Assembly (NCBI GenBank): GCA_016219645.1
Contig: JACRLR010000040.1
Location: 186,001 to 250,000 of the forward strand
Length of the DNA stretch: 64,000 bases
Origin: Nitrospirota bacterium
GTDB lineage: Bacteria > Nitrospirota > Nitrospiria > Nitrospirales > Nitrospiraceae
Direction of reading: 5' to 3'
Notes under the pieces: model-generated
Seen by the model: only the letters and a program-made list of their open reading frames with translations
The model's database searches: none
What the model was told of the DNA's origin: nothing
Program-made: the position numbers and the translations under genes
In this document: positions 45,948 through 56,565 of the stretch, in pieces
Layout of the letters: the number at the start of each line of letters is the position of its first letter
How positions within the stretch are numbered: the first letter of the stretch is position 1

Positions 45948-46648
45948 AGGGATGACTCTGCGGCTCGATGGTCTGAACCGGTCAGGGTATCGGATTCGAT
46001 GCGGCCGTCGCGCAACGCAATCACGCGCTCCATGGAGGATGCGAGCGTGAGATCATGCGTGACGAGGACTAAGGTGGTTCCGTAGTCGCTATGGAGAGCA
46101 CGGAGCAGATCCATCACGTGCTGTCCCGTGGACGAATCCAAGTTGCCGGTCGGCTCGTCAGCCAATAGGATCGGGGGGTGACAGGCGAAGGCTCTGGCCA
46201 CCGCCACCCGCTGTTGTTCGCCGCCGGACAGTTGGACGGGATAATGATGCAGCCGTTCTTCCAACCCGACCGTCCTCAATAGATGGGCCGCGCGATCCAT
46301 GGCCTCGGGCATCCCTGCCAACTCCAACGGCACCAGGACGTTTTCCAGGGCGGTCAGGGTGGGAATGAGATGAAAGGATTGGAAGATATAGCCGATGTGG
46401 TCGCGACGAAACCTCGCCAAGGCGCTTTCGCGCATCGTCGAGATCTCGACACCATCCAAGGTGATGGAGCCGGACGTCGGGCGATCCAGCCCTGCGATGA
46501 GTCCCAGCAGAGTGGACTTCCCGCTTCCAGATGGGCCGACGATGGCCACGCGCTGCTTATCGGGAATCTCGAAGGAGACGTCGTCGAGGATCGTAATCTG
46601 ATGGCCTCCACCAGCCAAGCGCATCGTGAGATGAGAGAGTGTGATCAT
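45944..46648 (-). CDS. ABC transporter ATP-binding protein (YbbA-like)
   Basis: 234 residues from the ATG at 46648 (MITLSHLTMRLAGGG); an extension to 46699 would overlap the divergent gene. Walker A is VGPSGSGKSTLLGLIAG, the signature is LSGGEQQRVAVARAF, Walker B is ILLADEPTGNLD and the H-loop is LVLVTHDLTLA. The sequence belongs to the LolD/MacB/YbbA group of exporters without classic import function. It is coupled to the permease gene by a 4-nt overlap. Only 28 nt separate its start from that of the divergent tesA-like gene. Confidence 0.93.
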   Translation of the reverse strand: MITLSHLTMRLAGGGHQITILDDVSFEIPDKQRVAIVGPSGSGKSTLLGLIAGLDRPTSGSITLDGVEISTMRESALARFRRDHIGYIFQSFHLIPTLTALENVLVPLELAGMPEAMDRAAHLLRTVGLEERLHHYPVQLSGGEQQRVAVARAFACHPPILLADEPTGNLDSSTGQHVMDLLRALHSDYGTTLVLVTHDLTLASSMERVIALRDGRIESDTLTGSDHRAAESSL

Positions 46649-46654
46649 AGTGAA

Positions 46655-46668
46655 GCGTATATTATACT
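46655..46668 (-). promoter_or_regulatory. candidate -10 element for the ABC transporter operon
   Basis: A perfect TATAAT on the minus strand (46666-46661) lies 12 nt upstream of the ATPase start, within the symmetric GTATATTATAC. If used, the 5' leader is only about 6 nt. No -35 match is seen. The 28-nt gap between the divergent starts forces the two promoters to overlap each other's genes. Confidence 0.35.
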
Positions 46669-46676
46669 GGAGAACG

Positions 46677-47417
46677 ATGTGCCGCCTACCGATTCTCACA
46701 AAACTATTTTGGCTCTCTCTCTCCCTGACCCTCCTAGTAGGCTACGAGTCAGGCATTGCATCCTCCTTTGCCTCCCTGTCTTCTGGTTCCCCTCGGGATG
46801 GGGCGGGACCGGGTCTTCAAATCGATGTCACGGCGCAGCCGGGCCGGTCGAAAAGTCACGGATCAGCCGAACGCCCACGCATTGTCGCCTTCGGCAACAG
46901 CCTGACGGCCGGCCTAGGAGTGCCACCAGCGCAATCATACCCCGCTCATCTCCAACGGGCATTGGACGCAGCCGGCTATCCCTATCTGGTTGTGAACGCG
47001 GGGGTGAGCGGTGATACGACAGCCGGAGGAGTCCGGAGGGTTTCCTGGGCCCTGAACAGCAAGCCGGCAATCGTCATTCTGGAACTCGGCGCCAACGACG
47101 GGCTCCGCGGCCTCAGCCTGCAGGAGACGAAAGCCAATCTGGAACGGATCATTCAGCAGTTCCAACAGGCCTCGGTCACCGTCGTGCTAGCGGGGATGAA
47201 ACTCCCTCCGAATTATGGGCAGGACTATACTGACGGGTTTGAATCGCTCTACCGATCCCTTGCGAAACAGTATCGCCTGACACTGATCCCATTTTTTCTT
47301 GATGGTGTGGCTGCCTCATCCTCGCTCAATCAGGCAGACGGTATTCATCCGACAGGCGAGGGCTATCGCATCATTGTCGAAAGGGTCTTCCCGGTGCTCG
47401 AGCCGCTACTGAAGTGA
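46677..47417 (+). CDS. tesA: TesA-like GDSL/SGNH esterase (acyl-CoA thioesterase I / lysophospholipase)
   Basis: 246 residues from the ATG at 46677, preceded by TGGAG. A signal peptide (PILTKLFWLSLSLTLLVGYE) directs it to the periplasm; a Ser/Gly-rich spacer follows. SGNH blocks: VAFGNSLTAGLG (Ser nucleophile; the usual Asp of GDSL is Asn), VNAGVSGDTTAGG, LELGANDGLRG and catalytic DGIHPTGEGY (Asp/His). It is divergent from the YbbA/YbbP-like transporter, as in other bacteria, suggesting a shared lipid-related role. A hairpin terminator follows. Confidence 0.9.
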   Translation: MCRLPILTKLFWLSLSLTLLVGYESGIASSFASLSSGSPRDGAGPGLQIDVTAQPGRSKSHGSAERPRIVAFGNSLTAGLGVPPAQSYPAHLQRALDAAGYPYLVVNAGVSGDTTAGGVRRVSWALNSKPAIVILELGANDGLRGLSLQETKANLERIIQQFQQASVTVVLAGMKLPPNYGQDYTDGFESLYRSLAKQYRLTLIPFFLDGVAASSSLNQADGIHPTGEGYRIIVERVFPVLEPLLK

Positions 47418-47445
47418 AAACGGTAATTGTGATTGAGGGAATAGG

Positions 47446-47472
47446 AAGGGGGCAGGGTGCCCTGCCCCCTTT
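47446..47472. terminator. bidirectional hairpin terminator between tesA and the propeller gene
   Basis: AAGGGGGCAGGG and CCCTGCCCCCTT form a 12-bp stem with a tiny loop, flanked by short A and T tracts, between the convergent tesA-like and propeller lipoprotein genes. Confidence 0.7.
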
Positions 47473-47544
47473 GGTTCAGACTGAAACCGATACGTCGAGC
47501 GCTCGACTATTCCGGCATGCCGTGATCGTCGCTCCGCCGGTCGA

Positions 47545-49068
47545 CTATGACGATGCCTGGTTGCCGGCCGCAGCTGCACCGGGATAGTAAATCATTACCC
47601 CCCCAGGCGTCGGCCCAACGGGCACGGTTTGCTTGATCAAATTATCCGCTGCATTGATGATCGAGACGGAATTGTCTGTGCTGTTGGATACCACAATATA
47701 AAGGGCTGAGCCAGCACCCGGGGCTCCTTGCGCCAACACGTCCATGCTGTGCCCACCAGTTGCTGCCAGAACGATTTCTCTAAGCAGAGTGAGCGATGGG
47801 ACCGGCGCTGTCAGAGTCGAGGAATCGAAAGCGAAGAGACGATCCCTTGTCGTCGCTGCCGCCCCATTGCCGGCTAGAATGTAGAACCGCTTCCCATCCG
47901 GCGAGAACTTGAAGGCGCCGGGGGAAGTACCTGCGAGTGCCGCATCCAAAGCGGCATTGGTGAGATTGGTAAGGACCGGCGGGTTCACGCTGATATCCAG
48001 TACCCCCAGCTTGGTGGCCTGAGGATCTGGAGCTGTGGTTTGTCCCCGAAGCAAGAGAAATCGGCCATCCGGAGAGATCCCGAAGGACGTGTAGGGTGTG
48101 CCGGCAAGATCGAAGATAGGTGTAACGGCAAAGCTGGTCGGATCGATTTCGGAAATTTCTCCATACCCTTCCTGGATGCCGTAGACCTTCTGCGTCAGTT
48201 TCGACCAGCGGATGCCGTGCGGACCGGCATTGTTAGGGGTAAATGGGGCTGCACCGGTCGGATTCTCTACGTCGCATGTGTCCTTTAGAGGATTGCACAA
48301 ATCGATTCGATGGATCATCGTCCATTTCGTAGCAGACCCCGGCTCATTATCAATGACAGCTATCTCACCGCCTGTTTCGCTGGAGACAAAGGCCCGTTTG
48401 AGGACTCCCGCACCGGACGAAAATGCGGTCACATGGTGCCCGTCGGCCAGAAGGCAGACAGTTTTTTCGACTGTGGGCGGATTGGCTCCTGGGCCAAGAT
48501 GCGAATTATGGAGAATCGTGACAGAACTTCCGTAGTTCACTCCTGGCACAGGAAGAGGAGGAGCACAATTAATGAGATCGTCACCTGGTGTGGTCGTGCC
48601 AGAGGCATTGTCCCCGTCGTTCATCGACCAGATCACTTCGCCGTCGGTCGAGTCGCGATAGATGTGGACAGGACGAGTCCCCGTAACAAGGTTGGTTTCG
48701 TGGACTGGAGTCGCACCGGTCAGTGGATCAATCGTTGCGACTTTATTCGCCGCACCCAGATTGACGAACAGCCATTCCCCCTGCGAGAACTGCGTGTCAC
48801 CCAGGGCCCCATTTTCAAATTCCGCGGCGGGAATCGTTCCCACCACCGCGTTCCCGGAATCGCCTCTCAGCGCCACGCTGGTCAATGACTTGTCGCCGGT
48901 GTTGTTTACGAAGGCCATTGGCCCCTGCAATGCCGCGCTGCCACTGCTGGTAGGTGTTCCTGACGAGGAATCTCCAGAACTACAGCTTGCCAGGCTGATC
49001 AGTGCGAGTCCGAGCAGGCCTGTCTTCGCGCAAGAGGTCATAATCTGTCGATGGCTGGTGAGTTTCAT
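47545..49068 (-). CDS. beta-propeller lipoprotein
   Basis: 507 residues, start MKLTSHRQIM at 49068 with AGAAGG close by. Lipobox LASC in LGLALISLASCSSGDSSSGT, then a Ser-rich linker and a seven-blade-like YVTN propeller (KVATIDPLTGATPVHETN, GEIAVIDNEPGSATKW, LYIVVSNSTDNSVSIINAAD). It ends in VGPTPGGVMIYYPGAAAAGN. It is last in the exported-protein block 47545-53209, 63 nt after the small His/Cys protein gene. It may bind a partner at the outer membrane; no enzyme activity is assigned. Confidence 0.75.
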   Translation of the reverse strand: MKLTSHRQIMTSCAKTGLLGLALISLASCSSGDSSSGTPTSSGSAALQGPMAFVNNTGDKSLTSVALRGDSGNAVVGTIPAAEFENGALGDTQFSQGEWLFVNLGAANKVATIDPLTGATPVHETNLVTGTRPVHIYRDSTDGEVIWSMNDGDNASGTTTPGDDLINCAPPLPVPGVNYGSSVTILHNSHLGPGANPPTVEKTVCLLADGHHVTAFSSGAGVLKRAFVSSETGGEIAVIDNEPGSATKWTMIHRIDLCNPLKDTCDVENPTGAAPFTPNNAGPHGIRWSKLTQKVYGIQEGYGEISEIDPTSFAVTPIFDLAGTPYTSFGISPDGRFLLLRGQTTAPDPQATKLGVLDISVNPPVLTNLTNAALDAALAGTSPGAFKFSPDGKRFYILAGNGAAATTRDRLFAFDSSTLTAPVPSLTLLREIVLAATGGHSMDVLAQGAPGAGSALYIVVSNSTDNSVSIINAADNLIKQTVPVGPTPGGVMIYYPGAAAAGNQASS

Positions 49069-49131
49069 ATTGCCTTCTTTCTTTATGATGTGGTGCTAAT
49101 TCATGTGGCCCCGTACCCTCTTTGAACGTCT

Positions 49132-49494
49132 TTAGGTGAGGCTGGTTGCCGGAGGACCACGGGGAACAGATTCCATGCGATAGGCGAGGGTCTTCGGAGA
49201 GAGGACACCGGCCTGCGTCTGGTATCCGGCCGGATCTGCTACATTGCCAGGATTGCGGCCTGTGGCAGCCTGCGCATCGATCCCTCCACAGTGCCAGACA
49301 CAATGACTATGATTCTGTTGTCCGCTGGGCGTTTGGCCTTGCGGACAGTGGGGCGTGGTCCATTGCGGTGTGAGACTGCTGTACAGGGTGGAGAATGATC
49401 CGACGATCCAGAGCAGCACGCAGAGGCATGCAATCGCACGGGGAAACTTTCCGCGGCGACTCCTGTCTCGTTTCTGAAGGATCGTGATGACCAT
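49132..49494 (-). CDS. small exported His/Cys protein C
   Basis: 120 residues from the ATG at 49494 (MVITILQKRDRSRRGKFPRA), which has GGGAAGAG upstream. Basic N-terminus, then a hydrophobic signal (IACLCVLLWIVGSFSTLYSS). The mature part has HSHCVWHCGGIDAQ, matching the C-x-W-x-C motif of the proteins at 50725 and 52898, though the sequence is otherwise diverged. The C-terminal PRGPPATSLT parallels their SRAPP tail. Unknown function; it lies immediately downstream of the outer-membrane protein gene 49508-50572. Confidence 0.55.
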   Translation of the reverse strand: MVITILQKRDRSRRGKFPRAIACLCVLLWIVGSFSTLYSSLTPQWTTPHCPQGQTPSGQQNHSHCVWHCGGIDAQAATGRNPGNVADPAGYQTQAGVLSPKTLAYRMESVPRGPPATSLT

Positions 49495-49507
49495 GCTCTC
49501 TTCCCTG

Positions 49508-50572
49508 CTACGAGCCGCCAAAAAGCTGGAACGATTTGGTCAGTCCGAAGACATAGCTGATTTGTTGCTCCAGGTTGCCATTGAAGTCGCGATAGACGGG
49601 AATCTGCGCGACAAAATAGGCTGAGGCGAAATCCCAGAGGGTGACTCTGATGCCGGGAGAATAGGCGACATATGTTGAGCCGGTCGTCGGGACCTCCCGG
49701 AACTTGACCGTCGGATCCAGCAGGACTGCGGTCCCGGTCGCCGGATTGAACTGAAAGAGCGACGCATCCATCGCGTCGTTCTGCATCCAGCGATAATTGA
49801 CCTGCTGCGTCAAGACCAGCCACTGAGTCTGCTCAAGCGGAACAAGATTGAATCCCCCGCTCAGGTTCACTTCATCGCCGAACTGGTACCCATCGTCGTT
49901 TTTGAAGGTATGCCGGTAACTGGTGAGCCCGAACACATTGATGCGGTGCGGGACGATTTCATAGGTCAGATATAAGGACGGCACAAGTCCGAAGTTTCCC
50001 CGTCCCAGCTGGAGCGTGGATTCCACCATCTGACCGGTGGAAGCCCGCTCCTGGTATGTGCCGGTCGGGAAGTCCACCCCCAGTCCCAGCACCATCATGC
50101 TGCGAAGCGTCGGGAGGACGTTGTACTTCAGGGTTACGCGCATGTCGCCCATCCCGACATTGGTGTAGGGCGTCGGCTCTGCCGTTCCAAGGTTCGCCTG
50201 TGAGTTCACCCGCCTATAGGGAAGGGTCACCTGGAGGCCGAACCGATCGGTCACCCCATAATTCATATCCAGAGTCCCAGTCTGGATATGCGTCCAAATC
50301 TGGCTCGAGTTCAAGTTGGCCAATGTCAATTGGCGATTTTCTTGATCCGCAAAGGGAATGCTTCCACCCTGCCCGCTAGGCGTCCAGCTCGGCGTGTAGT
50401 TGTAAATCGCGTTGACGGTCAGCAGCCCCGCCATCGGTACCTGTTGTTGTGAGCCGATGACGACGAAGCAGCTGACGGCGCCACAAGAAGCTTCAACGGG
50501 CGGCGTATCGATAGATATCAACCATCCCGAGGCCACAAGGCTAATGATGAATCGCTTGAGATGATCGGCCAT
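49508..50572 (-). CDS. outer-membrane beta-barrel candidate 2 with N-terminal CGAVSC motif
   Basis: 354 residues from the ATG at 50572 (MADHLKRFIISLVASGWLIS) with AGGA at good spacing. A signal peptide is predicted to be cleaved at VEA/SC, leaving a mature N-terminus SCGAVSCFVVIGSQQQVP. The rest is rich in alternating amphipathic strands (TLDMNYGVTDRFGLQVTLPY, GDMRVTLKYNVLP, QINYVFGLTKSFQLFGGS-like end with a terminal aromatic region), typical of outer-membrane barrels of the MetA/transporter type. It is clearly paralogous to the gene at 51660. The role is unknown. Confidence 0.75.
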   Translation of the reverse strand: MADHLKRFIISLVASGWLISIDTPPVEASCGAVSCFVVIGSQQQVPMAGLLTVNAIYNYTPSWTPSGQGGSIPFADQENRQLTLANLNSSQIWTHIQTGTLDMNYGVTDRFGLQVTLPYRRVNSQANLGTAEPTPYTNVGMGDMRVTLKYNVLPTLRSMMVLGLGVDFPTGTYQERASTGQMVESTLQLGRGNFGLVPSLYLTYEIVPHRINVFGLTSYRHTFKNDDGYQFGDEVNLSGGFNLVPLEQTQWLVLTQQVNYRWMQNDAMDASLFQFNPATGTAVLLDPTVKFREVPTTGSTYVAYSPGIRVTLWDFASAYFVAQIPVYRDFNGNLEQQISYVFGLTKSFQLFGGS

Positions 50573-50724
50573 GAAACATCCTTTCTCCGGCACAGGACGG
50601 TGGTCGTGACGGTATAGTCCATACGGAGCTGTAATCGGAGGCACCCATTGGCTTTCTTCAAAGAGATGAAGGAAGCCCGATCAATGGAGCCCAACGGTCA
50701 AAGAAAAATTCGGAGATGGGGAGA

Positions 50725-51024
50725 TTAAACGAGAGGAGGCGCGCGCGACGGTGGTTGAACCGTGAGGGGAGCACTGATCCGTGAATCGAAGCTTTTTTGC
50801 TCTAACAGAGCGACTTGCTCAACAGGGGTGAAAGAGACGGAGGTTCCCTCGACAGCATCTGCTGCGATGCAGAGCCATGAACAGAGTGCGGTGGCATGAG
50901 TCGCCGCGTTGTGGTGCTCATGCTGACCGATGTGGGCGGTGAGTTGTGGGTAGACAATCCCACTGAGCGCCACAATCCAAAGGGCCAGGAATCCGATCGC
51001 AGTTTGTTGAATCCTACGGGTCAT
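50725..51024 (-). CDS. small exported His/Cys protein B
   Basis: 99 residues from the ATG at 51024 (MTRRIQQTAIGFLALWIVAL); a GTG at 51060 would add 12. Signal peptide, then a His-rich stretch GQHEHHNAATHATALCSWLC with the motif C-x-W-x-C, and a C-terminal PPSRAPPLV tail. It resembles protein A (52898) over the His/Cys segment (AATHxTxLCSWxCxA). Metal binding is plausible from His and Cys content but is an inference. It lies between the tlpA-like gene and outer-membrane protein 2 on the same strand. Confidence 0.65.
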   Translation of the reverse strand: MTRRIQQTAIGFLALWIVALSGIVYPQLTAHIGQHEHHNAATHATALCSWLCIAADAVEGTSVSFTPVEQVALLEQKSFDSRISAPLTVQPPSRAPPLV

Positions 51025-51075
51025 GATCCGTAACGCCACTTCAGCCTTCAGCCTGAACACCTGGGTTTAAAACCA

Positions 51076-51630
51076 TCATCGAAGCGCCGCGGCCTTTAAC
51101 GGCTCCTTTTTCTGAATCCGCGCGACGATTTCTTCGATCCTCTGTTCGGTCAGCAGGCCACCCTTAATGTACTCCTGCACGCGCCCCTCTTGATCGATAA
51201 ACACGCTGACCGGCAATCCGAACACCCCGAATTGATTCGCGACCTTGTTGTCTCGATCCATGAGGACCGGGAAGGTGTGGCCGTATTGCTTGATATGTTC
51301 GCTGACCTTGGCATCGTCTTCGAGTTCGTTGACCGCCAATACGACGAAGCCCTTGTCGCGCAGTTTGTCATACATGGTTTGCATGGCCGGCATTTCGGTC
51401 GTGCAGGGCTTGCACCAAGTGGCCCAGAAATTTACGAGCACGATCTTGCCCCGATACTGGCTGAGGCTCTGCGACTTGCCTTCTAGATCTGTCAGGTGAA
51501 AATCTTCAACCATCGTACCGACAGCTGGGACTCGCGAGCCCATGCTCCAGACATCGATTGCGGGCAATCCAATCAATGCGACAAGCAGCGCGATCATCGC
51601 AAACATCTTGTTAGTTCTCCTTGGTCGCAT
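51076..51630 (-). CDS. TlpA-like periplasmic thioredoxin
   Basis: 184 residues from the ATG at 51630 (MRPRRTNKMFAMIALLVALI), which has AGGAGG five bases upstream; a Met eight codons on is a weaker choice. The signal or anchor sequence is followed by a thioredoxin fold with NFWATWCKPCTTEMPAMQTM (active-site WCKPC) and GLPVSVFIDQEGRV (cis-Pro). TlpA proteins reduce disulfides of exported proteins such as apocytochromes or copper-site proteins. Its position between two Cys-bearing barrel/small-protein pairs suggests those as clients. Confidence 0.9.
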   Translation of the reverse strand: MRPRRTNKMFAMIALLVALIGLPAIDVWSMGSRVPAVGTMVEDFHLTDLEGKSQSLSQYRGKIVLVNFWATWCKPCTTEMPAMQTMYDKLRDKGFVVLAVNELEDDAKVSEHIKQYGHTFPVLMDRDNKVANQFGVFGLPVSVFIDQEGRVQEYIKGGLLTEQRIEEIVARIQKKEPLKAAALR

Positions 51631-51659
51631 GTCAGCCTCCTCTCCTGTCACCGCCTCGT

Positions 51660-52778
51660 TTACGAAGGGCTCCACATTTGGAACGAGCGTGTCAGCCCAA
51701 AGATGTAACTGGTTCCCTGCGCCAGACTGTTGTTGGAATCTCGCTCAAATGGGATCTGTGCGTAAAAGTAGAGCGACGTCATGTTTGTCCAATTTGATTC
51801 GATGAGCTGCCCCAGACCGACTTGGAAGCCTGGCGAAAAGGCGTAATAGGTCGAGCCGGTGGTTGGCACTTGTCGATCCGTGATTCGAGGATCAATTACG
51901 ATCGGTTCACCGGGGAAGGCTGCTGGGCCATCTGCCGGTGTTGCGGAGCGAGAGAGCGAGGAACTGAAATTGTCGTGCACGAGATAGCGGTAATTAACCT
52001 GGCCGGTGAGAACCAGCCAGGGATTCGCCACGAAATTCAGCCCTGCATTGAGCATGTATTCGTCGCCAAATTGATAGCCATCGTTGTTTCGGAACGTGTG
52101 GCGGTAACTGGCTGACGCAAATTGATTGAGCCGATGGGGGATCAATTCATAGGTCTGATAAATTGTCGGATTCAACCCGACTTGCCCCCGACCGAGTTGT
52201 TGGGGCGACTCCATCACAAGCTCAGCGCTGTCATGCGCGTGGGTATTGCCGCTCGGAAGATAGACGCCAAAACCCAGCACCACCAAACTCCGAATGGTGG
52301 GCAACACATTGTATTTGAGGCCGACACGCAGGTCCCCAATGCCATTGGCGGAAAAATTGGTCGGTTCACCTGCGCCGCCATTTTCCTCTCCCAGGCCATC
52401 GATATGTTTGTGTGTGCGCCACAGATAGGGGAGCGTGAGTTGTAGTCCAAATCGATCGGTGAGGCCATAATTGAGATCGAGCGTCGCCTGCTGCGTAATG
52501 GTCCGGGTTTCCTGATGATGGTCCAGAATCATCTCCCGGCTCGCTTGGTCGACTGCCGGGATCACTCCAGACGTCCCGTCCAGTACCCGCATTGGCGTGT
52601 AATTATAGATGGTGTTGACCGTGAGCAAGCCAGCCTGGGGAACCTGCTGCTGAGACCCGATCACGACAAAACAGGTGACGGCCCCGCATGATGCCTGCGC
52701 AGTCTGGGCGCCGGGCCATGAGAAGAAGACTAGTGCAAGACTGAGAATGAATCCGAGGATAGACCGTTTGCCTGTCAT
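51660..52778 (-). CDS. outer-membrane beta-barrel candidate 1 with N-terminal CGAVTC motif
   Basis: 372 residues, start MTGKRSILGFILSLALVFFS. Signal peptidase cleavage is predicted at AQA/SC, leaving SCGAVTCFVVIGSQQQVPQA at the mature N-terminus, nearly identical to the paralogue at 49508. Barrel-like repeats include ATLDLNYGLTDRFGLQLTLP, GDLRVGLKYNVLP and SASYRHTFRNNDGYQFGDEY. The closing strand is SYIFGLTRSFQMWSPS. A CX4C pair at the very N-terminus is unusual for a barrel. Function is unknown; similarity to transporter/MetA-type barrels is only general. Confidence 0.75.
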   Translation of the reverse strand: MTGKRSILGFILSLALVFFSWPGAQTAQASCGAVTCFVVIGSQQQVPQAGLLTVNTIYNYTPMRVLDGTSGVIPAVDQASREMILDHHQETRTITQQATLDLNYGLTDRFGLQLTLPYLWRTHKHIDGLGEENGGAGEPTNFSANGIGDLRVGLKYNVLPTIRSLVVLGFGVYLPSGNTHAHDSAELVMESPQQLGRGQVGLNPTIYQTYELIPHRLNQFASASYRHTFRNNDGYQFGDEYMLNAGLNFVANPWLVLTGQVNYRYLVHDNFSSSLSRSATPADGPAAFPGEPIVIDPRITDRQVPTTGSTYYAFSPGFQVGLGQLIESNWTNMTSLYFYAQIPFERDSNNSLAQGTSYIFGLTRSFQMWSPS

Positions 52779-52897
52779 AATGCTGCTGGTCCTAACTCTC
52801 CCATAGGATCGTTTCTACCCGCCTATTCCTACAATCCAATCAGCGGATCGCGGGAGAAGTGGAATAGAGACCTGCTGTGAGCAGACGAGAACGAAGA

Positions 52898-53209
52898 CTA
52901 AAGAGAAAAAGACGGAGGGGCACGGCTGGATGAAATCTGACAGGCGTCGATCGAAGGCTGCGCGAAATGGGGGGTCGTGACAAGAGCGATAGGGCTGAAT
53001 TCTGCCTGGAACGAAACCACCGCACTATCGAGTACAGTTCCGGCTGCACACATCCATGAGCAGAGCACGGTGCCATGCGTGGCAGCTTGATGCTGGGCAT
53101 GGTGCCCGGCATGTTCGACCGACTGTGCCTGTGCCAATCCACCCATGGAGAGGACACAGAGCACCACGAGGACTGAGAGGAATTTGAGGGTGGTGCGGTT
53201 CATCTGCAT
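52898..53209 (-). CDS. small exported His/Cys protein A
   Basis: 103 residues, start [20 protein letters not shown] with signal cleavage near AQA/QS. The mature part begins with a His cluster ([20 protein letters not shown]) running into CSWMCAAG, i.e. C-x-W-x-C, and ends [11 protein letters not shown]. It is the first gene of the 53209-47545 block, 119 nt before outer-membrane protein 1, and is divergent from secA. No family was recognised. Confidence 0.65.
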   Translation of the reverse strand: MQMNRTTLKFLSVLVVLCVLSMGGLAQAQSVEHAGHHAQHQAATHGTVLCSWMCAAGTVLDSAVVSFQAEFSPIALVTTPHFAQPSIDACQISSSRAPPSFSL

Positions 53210-53372
53210 TCGCCCAAGTGTGAGTCGGTTTCATCCTAATGGCTTCCCACGAGGCCTGTCAAGCTGCCTGCTACTCGACCTGGCCCTCGCTTGTTATAGG
53301 ATTCAGGGAACAGATGTTGTATACTGCCGGGATACTTTCAGGCACATCGACCTTTGTTCGAACGACAGTACC

Positions 53373-56093
<2,721 letters not shown>

Positions 56094-56095
56094 AG

Positions 56096-56301
56096 AGGCT
56101 CGGCTGGAAGGGCGTGGAACTTCGGCGTCGCCATGATGCGACGGGTCCCCCACTGCTACTGACCACTTCACACCGCATCACGCACGACTCTAAAACTGCG
56201 CCGAAGCGTCGCAATGCCGTCGTGCGCGACCGTTACCACCCATTCAAATATGGAAGACGCCATGGCGAACGCCTCAGTCCACATCCCTTCCAGCCGAGCC
56301 T
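56096..56301. repeat. 206-bp element with 17-bp perfect terminal inverted repeats
   Basis: AGGCTCGGCTGGAAGGG (56096-56112) recurs as its exact complement at 56285-56301. Continuing inward, the arms stay about 80% complementary for roughly 40 bp (to CGCCATG at 56135 and CATGGCG at 56261). It begins 2 nt after the secA stop. The interior has no supported ORF. This could be a MITE, or a long hairpin that terminates secA transcripts. Confidence 0.65.
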
Positions 56302-56330
56302 GAGAGGGGAATCCCCCATCTCACTTTCAA

Positions 56331-56420
56331 GGGCAGCCTAGTTGATCCTCGATTGCGCGCGTCGAACGAGCACATTCCTATCGTGCGCGTTCCGCGAGCA
56401 GGAGGACGACTAGGCTGCCC
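56331..56420. repeat. palindromic repeat with conserved core, copy 3
   Basis: The outer arms GGGCAGCCTAGTTGATCCTC (56331-56350) and GGAGGACGACTAGGCTGCCC (56401-56420) are complementary. The core TGCGCGCGTCGAACGAGCAC (56354-56373) with TCGTGCGCGTTCCGCGAGCA folds as an inner hairpin. A T-rich tract follows (TTCATTTTCTTCC). The core matches copies at 20839 and 43199 while the outer arms differ in sequence but still pair. Confidence 0.78.
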
Positions 56421-56443
56421 TTCATTTTCTTCCTTATTTCACC

Positions 56444-56473
56444 TTGACTTAGCTGGTAATACGAGGCTACCCT
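56444..56473 (+). promoter_or_regulatory. candidate promoter of midA-nuoABCDEFG
   Basis: TTGACT at 56444-56449 and TACCCT at 56468-56473 with an 18-nt spacer, about 90 nt upstream of the methyltransferase start and just after the palindromic terminator-like repeat. A moderate match only. No other pair is seen between 56420 and 56566. Confidence 0.35.
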
Positions 56474-56565
56474 AAGCTATTTTCTCACCAATCATAATGG
56501 GTGGATTTTACCCGTTGTGTTCTATTGGTGTTCCCGCTTAAGCCGGTGAGCGGAGGAAGGGAGTA

